This document shows, in pieces, positions 1-6,033 of a DNA stretch of 6,033 bases. The stretch comes from Gammaproteobacteria bacterium. Lineage in GTDB: Bacteria > Pseudomonadota > Gammaproteobacteria > Steroidobacterales > Woeseiaceae. The position numbers and the translations under genes are program-made. How positions within the stretch are numbered: the first letter of the stretch is position 1; each line of letters begins with the position of its first letter. A model generated the notes under the pieces. That model saw nothing but the letters and a program-made list of their open reading frames with translations. It was not told the origin of the DNA and ran no database searches. The stretch lies in the NCBI GenBank assembly GCA_029881015.1, contig JAOUNK010000214.1, forward strand, positions 1 to 6,033. Direction: 5' to 3'.

Positions 1-1115
1 TGCACCTGTCGTCGAACTACGCGTTCGCCGGATTGGGCAATCCTCGCCAATACGACTACACGCGTTCCGGCAATCCGACACGCGACGGTCTCGCGGGGGC
101 TCTTGCCGAGCTCGAGGGTGGTGCAGGAGCGGTAGTGACAGCCTCAGGCATGGGCGCGCTGACGGTGCTCACGCAATTCCTGCGACCCGGCGATACGATC
201 GTTGCCCCGCACGACTGTTACGGCGGTACCTACCGGCTGTTCGACCAGCAATCTCAAAAAGGGCTTTTCAATGTGGAGTTCGTCAACCAGACCGAACTCG
301 ACACCCTGCGTGCCGTCTGCAAGGCATTGAAGCCGAAGATCATCCTGACGGAATCGCCCTCCAATCCCGTGTTGCGTATTTCCGACCTGGCTGCCATCCG
401 TGGGATAGCGACCGATTGTGGCGCCTTGTTTGCCGTCGACAACACGTTCCTGTCCCCGGCGCTGCAGAACCCGATAGAGTTCGGTGCCGACCTCGTCATT
501 CATTCCACGACCAAGTACATTAATGGTCACAGCGATGTCGTCGGTGGCGCGCTGGTCGCGGCAACAACGGAACTCGCCGAAGAGTGCGCTTACTGGGCGA
601 ATGTCATCGGTATTACGGGAGCGCCCTTCGACAGTTTCATGACGCTCCGTGGCATCCGGACACTGTACCCGCGAATTCGTCAGCACGAAGAGAGCGCGGC
701 ACTTATCGCGAACGTCCTCTGCGAACAGGACAACGTCGCCGGCGTCTACTACCCGGGCCTGCCAACCCACCCGGGGCACGACATCGCGAAGCGCCAACAG
801 CGCGGCTTCGGTGGCATGGTCAGTTTCGAAATCGACGGTGGCGAACCCGCGGTGCGCGCGTTCGTGGAGAATCTCAGGTACTTCTCGCTGGCCGAGTCTC
901 TGGGCGGTGTCGAGAGCCTCGTGTGCCATCCGGCATCGATGACACATGCGCCGGTCTCCGAGGAACGCAAGGCGGCTGCCGGCGTGACCGCTACGCTGAT
1001 ACGCCTCTCAGTCGGGCTGGAGGGCGCCGAGGACCTCGTCGAAGATATCGTGAATGCGCTTGAAGCGGCACGGGCCGCGACGACCCTGCAACCGGTTGTG
1101 GCGGCTGCCGGCTAG
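1..1115 (+). CDS. metB: Cystathionine gamma-synthase, 5'-truncated by window edge
   Basis: PLP-dependent transsulfuration enzyme of the cytoplasm. By family it joins an activated homoserine (O-succinyl- or O-acetylhomoserine) to cysteine, giving cystathionine for methionine synthesis. The reading frame is open from the left edge (first full codon at position 3, His-Leu-Ser-Ser-Asn-Tyr) to TAG at 1113-1115, so 370 residues are visible. Against E. coli MetB (386 aa, recalled) about 27 N-terminal residues are missing. The TTG at position 33 lies inside conserved sequence and is not the real start. Visible motifs are YDYTRSGNPTRD near the start, LAELEGGAGAVVTASGMGA, APHDCYGGTYRLF, ESPSNPVLRISD, DNTFLSPALQNP, and the PLP-lysine motif HSTTKYINGHSD, with its Lys codon at 513-515 aligning to E. 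coli Lys198. LAESLGGVESLVCHPASMTHA follows near the C-terminus. The family also contains cystathionine gamma-lyases and O-acetylhomoserine sulfhydrylases, so substrate choice is inferred from close likeness to MetB. It converges on leuB. Confidence 0.93.
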   Translation, partial: HLSSNYAFAGLGNPRQYDYTRSGNPTRDGLAGALAELEGGAGAVVTASGMGALTVLTQFLRPGDTIVAPHDCYGGTYRLFDQQSQKGLFNVEFVNQTELDTLRAVCKALKPKIILTESPSNPVLRISDLAAIRGIATDCGALFAVDNTFLSPALQNPIEFGADLVIHSTTKYINGHSDVVGGALVAATTELAEECAYWANVIGITGAPFDSFMTLRGIRTLYPRIRQHEESAALIANVLCEQDNVAGVYYPGLPTHPGHDIAKRQQRGFGGMVSFEIDGGEPAVRAFVENLRYFSLAESLGGVESLVCHPASMTHAPVSEERKAAAGVTATLIRLSVGLEGAEDLVEDIVNALEAARAATTLQPVVAAAG

Positions 1116-1144
1116 GACGCGAATCGGTGGTGCGGCGTTGCCGG
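1108..1144. terminator. Weak inverted repeat between convergent metB and leuB; possible terminator
   Basis: The 31-bp gap between the two stop codons is flanked by an imperfect inverted repeat. CCGGC at 1108-1112 pairs with GCCGG at 1140-1144. After a 3-nt bulge, GACGC at 1116-1120 pairs with GCGTT at 1135-1139, including one G-T wobble, around a 14-nt loop. Neither side carries a T-tract, so it is not a canonical intrinsic terminator. The position, straddling the ends of two convergent genes, is the main reason to record it; the pairing could be chance in GC-rich DNA. Confidence 0.2.
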
Positions 1145-1146
1145 GA

Positions 1147-2208
1147 TCAGGCGAGGTGACGGATGATCTCCGCCGTCATCTCGCTGGTCGTCAACCGTTC
1201 TTCGCCCTTTGCGACAATGTCCGCGGTCCTCGCGCCGGCCGTAATGGCGGTGGCGATGGCGTGTTCGATGGCGGTTGCTTCCCGGTCCAGGCCGAGGCTG
1301 TGGCGCAACAGCATGGCGGCGCTCGCGATGGCCGCGCAGGGGTTGGCAATTCCCTTACCCGCTATGTCCGGTGCGGAGCCGTGAATCGGCTCGTACAGAC
1401 CCGCTGAGCCGTCGCCCAGTGACGCTGAGGGCAGCATCCCGAGCGAGCCGGCCAGCATCGAGGCCTCGTCGGTCAGGATGTCGCCAAACATGTTCTCGGT
1501 CACGATGACGTCAAAATCGGCGGGGCGGCTGATAAGGTGCATGGCGGCGGCATCGACCAGGAGTGTTTCGAGTTCCAGTTGAGGAAACTCGCTCGCCACC
1601 ACGCGATTGGTGGTTTCGCGCCAGAGCCGTGACGTCTCGAGGACATTGGCCTTGTCCACCGAACACAGCTTGCCGCGACGTTCGCCGGCGAGGCGGGCGG
1701 CAACCCGCACAATGCGCTCGATTTCCCCGACCGAGTACTCGCAGAGGTCGCTTGCCGTCGTGTCGGTACGTGTTTTCTTGCCGAAATAGATCCCGCCGGT
1801 CAGTTCGCGAATCACGAGCATGTCGACACCCTCGAGAATCTCTGCCCGTAGCGGTGACGCGGCGGCGAGCTCCGGGTATATCCGGACGGGGCGAATGTTG
1901 GCGTAGACGCCAAGCATCGAACGCAGCTTCAACAGCCCCTGTTCAGGTCGAACCTTCGCGTTCGGGTCCGACCATTGCGGACCGCCTACCGCGCCGAGAA
2001 AGACGGCGTCGGCGGCTTTGCACTTCTCGACGGTCGAGGGTGGCAGGGGGTCTCCCGTCGCATCGATCGCAGCGCCGCCAATCCGGGCCTCGTTGTACTG
2101 AAAGCGGTGGTCGTACTTCTGCGCCGCGGCGTCGAGCACTTTCCGGGCGCAGTCGGTGACATCCGGTCCAATACCGTCCCCGGGTAGCAGGGTGATCAGG
2201 GCTTCCAT
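1147..2208 (-). CDS. leuB: 3-isopropylmalate dehydrogenase
   Basis: Cytoplasmic NAD-dependent oxidative decarboxylase. It converts 3-isopropylmalate to 2-isopropyl-3-oxosuccinate, which loses CO2 to give 2-oxoisocaproate, the third leucine-specific step. The protein has 353 aa, near the usual 350-365. Visible features are the N-terminal LLPGDGIGPDV (7-17), FLGAVGGPQW (70-79), substrate-binding arginines expected at R96, R106 and R134, ELTGGIYFGKKT with catalytic Tyr141, and DKANVLETSRLWRE with Lys186. Metal-ligand and catalytic Asp219, Asp243 and Asp247 lie in LVDAAAMHL and ENMFGDILTDEASML. LYEPIHGSAPDIAGKGIANP (271-290) is the NAD-binding signature, whose Asp280 fits NAD rather than NADP. 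The residue roles are family knowledge. The ATG start at 2208 has a strong GAGGAGG ribosome site at 2216-2222, 7 nt upstream, and lies inside the 3' end of leuD (13-bp overlap), suggesting translational coupling. It is the last gene of the leu unit. Confidence 0.96.
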   Translation of the reverse strand: MEALITLLPGDGIGPDVTDCARKVLDAAAQKYDHRFQYNEARIGGAAIDATGDPLPPSTVEKCKAADAVFLGAVGGPQWSDPNAKVRPEQGLLKLRSMLGVYANIRPVRIYPELAAASPLRAEILEGVDMLVIRELTGGIYFGKKTRTDTTASDLCEYSVGEIERIVRVAARLAGERRGKLCSVDKANVLETSRLWRETTNRVVASEFPQLELETLLVDAAAMHLISRPADFDVIVTENMFGDILTDEASMLAGSLGMLPSASLGDGSAGLYEPIHGSAPDIAGKGIANPCAAIASAAMLLRHSLGLDREATAIEHAIATAITAGARTADIVAKGEERLTTSEMTAEIIRHLA

Positions 2209-2780
2209 GTGCGTGCCTCCTCAAAACGCTCGATGTTGTCCAGCTGGTTTCTCAGGAAGCCCAGTTGGTCGATTCCCTCAAGGAGGCAATAGCGCGCGAA
2301 GCCGTCGATCTCGAAATCGACAGTGCGGCCATTCGGCAGTGCGATTGTTGTGCTCTCCACGTCGATAGTCATATCGGCGCCGGGGTTTTCGAGCAGCCAG
2401 TTGTGTGTCGCCGCATCGACCACGATGGCGACGAGCCCGTTCTTGAGTGAGTTGCTGCGAAAGATGTCCGCGATTTCCGTGGAAATGACCGCTTCGAAGC
2501 CATAGTCGAGCAGCGCCCAGGGTGCGTGTTCGCGAGAAGACCCGCAGCCGAAATTATTGCCTGCGACGAGAATGCCGCAGCCTTTGGACTCCGGCCTGTT
2601 GAGAATGAAATCGGCTTTCTCGCTGCCGTCTTTGTTGTAACGGAGGTCATAAAAGGCGCTCTGACCCAGACCTTCCTTCGAAGTTGTGGTGAGGAAACGA
2701 GCGGCAATGATCTGGTCGGTATCGATATCCCTGTTTGGCAGCACCACTGTCTTCGACCGGATGATTCTCACGGGCTTCAT
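2196..2780 (-). CDS. leuD: 3-isopropylmalate dehydratase (isopropylmalate isomerase), small subunit
   Basis: Swivel-domain subunit of isopropylmalate isomerase. With LeuC it converts 2-isopropylmalate to 3-isopropylmalate by dehydration and rehydration. The protein has 194 aa, close to the roughly 200 aa of E. coli LeuD. Visible motifs are VVLPNRDIDTDQIIAARFL (12-30), YDLRYN, GCGILVAGNNFGCGSSREHA (67-86, the family signature), AVISTEIADIFRSNSLKNG (97-115), and a C-terminal GFARYCLLEGIDQLGFL (160-176). The frame stays open upstream for 65 more codons, but these lie antiparallel-frame over leuC and encode nothing like the family. The ATG at 2780 is the start because the protein begins exactly where LeuD homologues do and has a GAGGA site 7 nt upstream (2788-2792). 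That ATG overlaps the leuC stop as ATGA (4 bp), expected for two subunits made in equal amounts. Its own stop overlaps leuB by 13 bp. Confidence 0.96.
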   Translation of the reverse strand: MKPVRIIRSKTVVLPNRDIDTDQIIAARFLTTTSKEGLGQSAFYDLRYNKDGSEKADFILNRPESKGCGILVAGNNFGCGSSREHAPWALLDYGFEAVISTEIADIFRSNSLKNGLVAIVVDAATHNWLLENPGADMTIDVESTTIALPNGRTVDFEIDGFARYCLLEGIDQLGFLRNQLDNIERFEEARTWKP

Positions 2781-4177
2781 AAATACTTCCTCGGATCGGC
2801 TATGTACCCGGCGATCGCCGAGGCGGCTGCCGTGGCCGGACTCGCCAGCACGGTGCGCGCACCGACACCCTGGCGTCCTTCGAAATTTCGATTGCTCGTA
2901 CTGACACTCAACTGGCCGGGCTGGGCGATGTCGCCATTCATGCCTATGCACATCGAGCAGCCGGCTTCGCGCCACTCGGCGCCCGCAGCCTGGATGATCC
3001 TGTGGAGTCCCCGCGATTCCGCATCCGCTTTGACCTGCTCGGAACCCGGCACGACCAGCATGCGCACACCGTCGGCAACCTGCCTTCCCTCGAGAATGCG
3101 GGCCGCGGCCTCGATATCCGAGAGGCGTCCGTTGGTGCAGCTTCCTACGAACACAACATCGACCGGCGCCTCCGTCATCCGTGTGCCGGGCACCAGCTGC
3201 ATGTAATCCAGTGCCTTGCGGAAGCTGGCATCGTTGCTCTCAGGGACAGGCTCATCGATGCCGATGACCATACCGGGATTCGTGCCGAACGTGACCATGG
3301 GTGCAAGTCCACTGGCGTCAATGGTCACGGACTTGTCGAATGCAGCGCCGTCGTCCGTGCGCAGCGTCCGCCACCGGGCGACCGCCGCATCCCAGGCAGC
3401 GCCCTGCGGGACCCGCGGCCGTCCCCGCAAATACTCGATTGTCGTTTCGTCCGGGGCGATCATTCCTGCCCGGGCACCACCTTCAATCGACATGTTGCAG
3501 ATCGTCATCCGCTCTTCCATGGAAAGCGCCCGTATCGCATCACCGCGATACTCGATGACGTGCCCGGTGCCGCCGTCAACGCCGATCTTGCCGATCACCG
3601 CGAGAATCAGGTCTTTGGCCGTAACGCCGGGAGGCAGCGCTCCCTCGACGTTCACCGCAAACGTCTTCGGCTTCCTTTGCAGCAGGCACTGTGTTGCCAG
3701 AACGTGCCCGACCTCCGTCGTCCCGATACCGAAAGCAAGCGCACCGAATGCGCCGTGGGTGCTCGAGTGACTGTCGCCACAGACAATCGTCTTGCCCGGC
3801 TGCGTAGCCCCAAGCTCGGGCCCGATCACGTGCACGATCCCGCGTTTGCCGCTGCCGTAGCCCAGTAGATCGAGTCCGAACTCCTCGCAGTTCCGTTCCA
3901 TTTGCCGAACCTGGTTTGCGGCGCCTTCGCCCGCGACGAGCAGGTCCTTGAAGGTGTTGACAGGCGTTGTCGGCGTGGAATGGTCCAGTGTCGGCAAGGT
4001 GAGTTCCGGGCGACGAACCGGGAGCTTGTTCTTGCGCAGGACGGAAAACGCCTGCGGCGTAGTGACTTCGTGGATGATATGCAGATCGATATACAGGACG
4101 GCCGGCGTGTCCACGGTCTCTTCGACGACAACGTGATCCGCCCATACCTTCTCGAACAGGGTCAGGGGAGTGCTCAA
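2777..4177 (-). CDS. leuC: 3-isopropylmalate dehydratase (isopropylmalate isomerase), large subunit
   Basis: Aconitase-superfamily iron-sulfur subunit that, with LeuD, isomerises 2-isopropylmalate to 3-isopropylmalate in the cytoplasm. From the TTG at 4175-4177 the protein has 466 aa, the same length as E. coli LeuC as I recall it. The three [4Fe-4S] ligands fall at Cys347 (VGSCTNGRLSD), Cys407 and Cys410 (AGCSMCIGMNGD), the numbers known for E. coli. Other signatures are TLFEKVWADHVV near the N-terminus, IHEVTTPQAF, VCGDSHSSTHGAFGALAFGI, GTTEVGHVLATQ, MSIEGGARAGMIAPDE, and STSNRNFEGRQG near the C-terminus. A longer form from GTG at 4229-4231 would add 18 residues unlike the family, overlap leuA by 26 bp and lack a ribosome site, so I prefer TTG. 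The gap to the leuA stop is then 28 bp. The stop overlaps the leuD start as ATGA. Function is secure; only the start is uncertain. Confidence 0.95.
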   Translation of the reverse strand: MSTPLTLFEKVWADHVVVEETVDTPAVLYIDLHIIHEVTTPQAFSVLRKNKLPVRRPELTLPTLDHSTPTTPVNTFKDLLVAGEGAANQVRQMERNCEEFGLDLLGYGSGKRGIVHVIGPELGATQPGKTIVCGDSHSSTHGAFGALAFGIGTTEVGHVLATQCLLQRKPKTFAVNVEGALPPGVTAKDLILAVIGKIGVDGGTGHVIEYRGDAIRALSMEERMTICNMSIEGGARAGMIAPDETTIEYLRGRPRVPQGAAWDAAVARWRTLRTDDGAAFDKSVTIDASGLAPMVTFGTNPGMVIGIDEPVPESNDASFRKALDYMQLVPGTRMTEAPVDVVFVGSCTNGRLSDIEAAARILEGRQVADGVRMLVVPGSEQVKADAESRGLHRIIQAAGAEWREAGCSMCIGMNGDIAQPGQLSVSTSNRNFEGRQGVGARTVLASPATAAASAIAGYIADPRKYL

Positions 4178-4186
4178 TGGTTCGTT

Positions 4187-4189
4187 TCC
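4187..4189 (-). promoter_or_regulatory. Weak ribosome binding site that favours the TTG start of leuC
   Basis: On the minus strand a short GGA within CGGAAACG sits 9 nt before the TTG at 4177. The alternative GTG at 4231 is preceded by GACGCGACCGCCG, which has no purine-rich site. The match is poor compared with GAGGA or GAGGAGG before leuA, leuD and leuB, so leuC translation may depend partly on ribosomes ending leuA 28 bp upstream. That last point is inference. Confidence 0.4.
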
Positions 4190-4205
4190 GATGTTGCCTA
4201 CGTGA

Positions 4206-5774
4206 TCAAATAGTGGCGCGCGTCGGGTCACCGGCGGTCGCGTCCATCGTCCCGTCCCGGTCCTGGCGTCGCAGGATACGGTTCATGACTTCGAGGCAGG
4301 CCCGGCATCCGGCTTCCACGATATCGACGCTGGCGCCATGCCCGCGATAGCTCTGGCCGTCGTATTCAACGGTCACGGTAACCTCGCCCTGTGCGTCCTC
4401 GCCAATCGAGGCGCTGTGCAGCTCGAAGTTTCGCAGCACGAGCTCGACGCCGGTTGCACGTTCGAGCGCCTGGAAGGCAGCAGCCACGGGCCCGTCGCCG
4501 TCTGCGGACTCACTGACTTCCTTGCCGTCTTCGTAGATGAGGTTGATGGCGGCGGTTGCCGGCTGGTCGGTATGTGTCTGCACCTCGAGTGACTGCAAGG
4601 TCCAGGGGCCGGACGAAGCAGCCCCGGCGTTCATCACGATGGACTCGAGGTCGCCGTCATAGACGTCTTTCTTCTTGTCCGCGAGCTTCTTGAACTCCTG
4701 GAAAGCGCGATTCGTCTCAAACTCGTCAAGCTCGAACCCCAGCTCCAGCAGGCGATCGCGAAATGCATGGCGGCCACTGTGTTTGCCAAGTACCAGGTTG
4801 GACTTGGCCAGCCCGACGTCCTCCGGACGCATGATCTCGTACGTTGACGCGTGTTGCAGCATGCCATGCTGGTGGATGCCGGCTTCGTGCGCGAACGCGT
4901 TTTCGCCAACAATCGCCTTGTTGCGGGGCGGGTGCATGCCCGTGATGCTCGAGACGAGGCGAGAAGTCGGGTACAGGCGCGTGGTGTCGATGCCGGTCTC
5001 CACGCCGAAGAACTCGGCCCGGGTCTTGATGGCCATGACGGCCTCCTCAAGCGAGCAGTTGCCGGCGCGCTCACCGATACCGTTTATCGTGCATTCGATC
5101 TGCCTTGCGCCCGCACGGACTGCTGCAAGACTGTTGGCAACGGCCATGCCGAGATCGTTGTGGCAATGTACGCTCAAAGTGATTTCATCGATCCGCGCGA
5201 CGTGCTCGTTCAGGTAGCGGAACAGTCGGTCGAATTCCTCCGGCACGGTGTAGCCAACCGTGTCCGGGATATTGACCGTTGTCGCACCAGCCTCGATGGC
5301 CGCCGCTACCACCTCGGCGAGGTAGGAGAGTTCGGTGCGCGAGGCGTCTTCGGGTGAAAACTCGACGTCATCGACGAATTCCCTGGCCAGCCTGATCGCG
5401 CCAACGGCACTCTTGATGATCTCTTCCTTGGCCATCTTGAGCTTGTGCTCCCTATGAATGGCAATGGTCGCGACGAAGACGTGGATACGATGCTTGTCCG
5501 CGTACTTCACTGCCTCATAGACTTTTTCGATATCAGCGGGGTTACAGCGTGCCAGCCCGCAGATCACCGGGCCGAAATTGCGTTCGGCAATGGCTTTCAC
5601 CGACTCAAAGTCACCCGGCGACGCCGCGGGAAAGCCGGCTTCGATAATGTCGACTTTCAGCTCCGATAGCGCTTTTGCAACACGTAGCTTCTCACTGAGC
5701 GTCATGCTGCAGCCAGGTGCCTGTTCCCCATCCCTCAGGGTCGTGTCAAAAATCTTGATGTGCGTATCGGACAT
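4206..5774 (-). CDS. leuA: 2-isopropylmalate synthase
   Basis: First committed enzyme of leucine synthesis. It condenses acetyl-CoA with 2-oxoisovalerate to give 2-isopropylmalate in the cytoplasm. The protein has 522 aa, close to the E. coli type (523). The N-terminal TIM-barrel HMGL-like domain (about 5-275) opens with IFDTTLRDGEQAPGCSM (8-24), holding the catalytic Arg and metal-ligand Asp15. Further metal ligands are His203 and His205 in SVHCHNDLGMAVANS and Asn239 in GIGERAGNCSLEE. A linker follows, with HEAGIHQHGML (296-306) and VLGKHSGRHAF (328-338). The C-terminal regulatory (LeuA dimer) domain spans about 385-502, with GDGPVAAAFQALE and DIVEAGCRACLEVMNRIL, implying leucine feedback inhibition. 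A tail of about 20 residues after it looks poorly conserved. The ATG at 5774 has GAGGA at 5782-5786, 7 nt upstream. It follows the ilvC stop by 30 bp with no visible promoter or attenuator between. The end residue roles are family knowledge; a homocitrate or citramalate synthase is less likely given full leuCDB downstream. Confidence 0.96.
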   Translation of the reverse strand: MSDTHIKIFDTTLRDGEQAPGCSMTLSEKLRVAKALSELKVDIIEAGFPAASPGDFESVKAIAERNFGPVICGLARCNPADIEKVYEAVKYADKHRIHVFVATIAIHREHKLKMAKEEIIKSAVGAIRLAREFVDDVEFSPEDASRTELSYLAEVVAAAIEAGATTVNIPDTVGYTVPEEFDRLFRYLNEHVARIDEITLSVHCHNDLGMAVANSLAAVRAGARQIECTINGIGERAGNCSLEEAVMAIKTRAEFFGVETGIDTTRLYPTSRLVSSITGMHPPRNKAIVGENAFAHEAGIHQHGMLQHASTYEIMRPEDVGLAKSNLVLGKHSGRHAFRDRLLELGFELDEFETNRAFQEFKKLADKKKDVYDGDLESIVMNAGAASSGPWTLQSLEVQTHTDQPATAAINLIYEDGKEVSESADGDGPVAAAFQALERATGVELVLRNFELHSASIGEDAQGEVTVTVEYDGQSYRGHGASVDIVEAGCRACLEVMNRILRRQDRDGTMDATAGDPTRATI

Positions 5775-5804
5775 TGTCGTTTCCTCGGGGGTGTGCCTTC
5801 GTGG

Positions 5805-6033
5805 TTACTCAGACAGCCAGTCCATCCGGCCACGCAGGTCCTTGCCAACGGCCTCGATCGGGTGCTCCAGGTCTGCCTGCATCATCCGTTTGAACTCCGG
5901 CATGCCATTCTCATTCTCGGTGATCCAGTTGCGCGCGAAAGTACCGTCCTGGATATCCGTCAGCACGGCCTTCATCGCTGCCCGGGACGACTCGTTGACA
6001 ACGCGGGGACCGGAAACCATGTCGCCCCAGGCG
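5805..6033 (-). CDS. ilvC: Ketol-acid reductoisomerase, C-terminal part (5' end outside window)
   Basis: Only the last 75 residues are present, running off the right edge; TAA is at 5805-5807. The frame stays open through the edge (Ala-Trp-Gly-Asp before the first visible Met), so the ATG at 6020 is internal and not a start. The visible piece is the end of the all-helical, knotted C-terminal domain: VSGPRVVNESSRAAMKAVL, then DIQDGTFARNWITEN, then HPIEAVGKDLRGRMDWLSE. The final segment matches the class I pattern HPIE-VG-LR-MM-W, so this is probably the short (about 330-350 aa) NADPH-dependent enzyme of valine, isoleucine and leucine synthesis, not the long E. coli class II form. Catalytic and NADPH-binding residues lie outside the window. 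It is 30 bp upstream of leuA on the same strand and so likely cotranscribed with it, supplying the branched-chain precursor of 2-oxoisovalerate. Confidence 0.88.
   Translation of the reverse strand, partial: AWGDMVSGPRVVNESSRAAMKAVLTDIQDGTFARNWITENENGMPEFKRMMQADLEHPIEAVGKDLRGRMDWLSE

Noticed and set aside
33..35. TTG at 33 as the metB start
   Set aside because: The frame is open to the left edge, and the residues before it (HLSSNYAFAG) match the conserved MetB N-terminal region, so the gene starts outside the window.
144..947. Long minus-strand open frame (267 codons) opposite metB
   Set aside because: It lies wholly antisense to a clear metB gene, its translation is rich in Arg, Val, Asp and Gly with no recognisable family, and such open antisense frames are common in GC-rich genes.
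1563..2159. Plus-strand open frame of 198 codons opposite leuB
   Set aside because: It is extremely Arg- and Ser-rich, typical of an out-of-frame read of a GC-rich gene, and is antisense to a well-supported leuB.
2781..2975. N-terminal extension of LeuD to a start at 2975
   Set aside because: It would overlap leuC by about 200 bp, adds an Arg-rich stretch unlike LeuD, and ignores the good ribosome site before the ATG at 2780.
3002..3868. Plus-strand open frame of 288 codons opposite leuC, with others at 2526-3206 and 3216-3770
   Set aside because: They overlap one another and lie antisense to leuC or leuD, whose conserved motifs run through the same region. Their translations are Arg-rich and resemble nothing known to me.
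1..6033. Mobile elements, CRISPR arrays, tRNA or rRNA genes, toxin-antitoxin or defence genes
   Set aside because: About 99% of the window is accounted for by five recognised biosynthetic genes and part of a sixth. I saw no direct repeats, terminal inverted repeats, tRNA-like folds or foreign-looking segments.

Overview
This window is ordinary core metabolism from a GC-rich, densely packed bacterial chromosome. By eye the protein families look proteobacterial, most likely gammaproteobacterial, with a class I ketol-acid reductoisomerase, a two-subunit isopropylmalate isomerase and an E. coli-like cystathionine gamma-synthase. The lineage is inferred from general resemblance only; no taxonomic marker gene is present.

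Layout, left to right. Positions 1-1115 (+) hold most of metB (cystathionine gamma-synthase), cut at its 5' end by the window edge. After a 31-bp convergent gap come four complete genes on the minus strand. In transcription order (right to left) they are leuA (5774-4206, 2-isopropylmalate synthase), leuC (4177-2777) and leuD (2780-2196), the large and small subunits of isopropylmalate isomerase, and leuB (2208-1147, 3-isopropylmalate dehydrogenase). Upstream of leuA, 30 bp away and on the same strand, is the 3' end of ilvC (ketol-acid reductoisomerase), which runs off the right edge.

How the genes work together. IlvC makes the dihydroxy-acid precursor of 2-oxoisovalerate (after DHAD, which is not in the window). 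LeuA condenses 2-oxoisovalerate with acetyl-CoA, LeuCD isomerises 2-isopropylmalate to 3-isopropylmalate, and LeuB oxidises it to the direct precursor of 2-oxoisocaproate, which is transaminated to leucine. The whole leucine-specific branch is therefore present, in pathway order, as one apparent transcription unit coupled to ilvC. Junctions are tight: 30 bp, 28 bp, a 4-bp ATGA overlap and a 13-bp overlap. No internal promoter, leader peptide or attenuator is visible inside the unit, so its control region should lie upstream of ilvC, outside the window. MetB belongs to methionine synthesis and is merely the convergent neighbour.

The expected catalytic and ligand residues are present in every complete gene. 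There are no tRNA or rRNA genes, insertion sequences, CRISPR arrays, phage genes or non-coding stretches longer than about 31 bp. I did not find a previously undescribed system. The points worth a second look are minor: the start codon of leuC, a weak inverted repeat between the convergent genes, and a few lineage-type sequence variants in LeuC, LeuB and LeuA.
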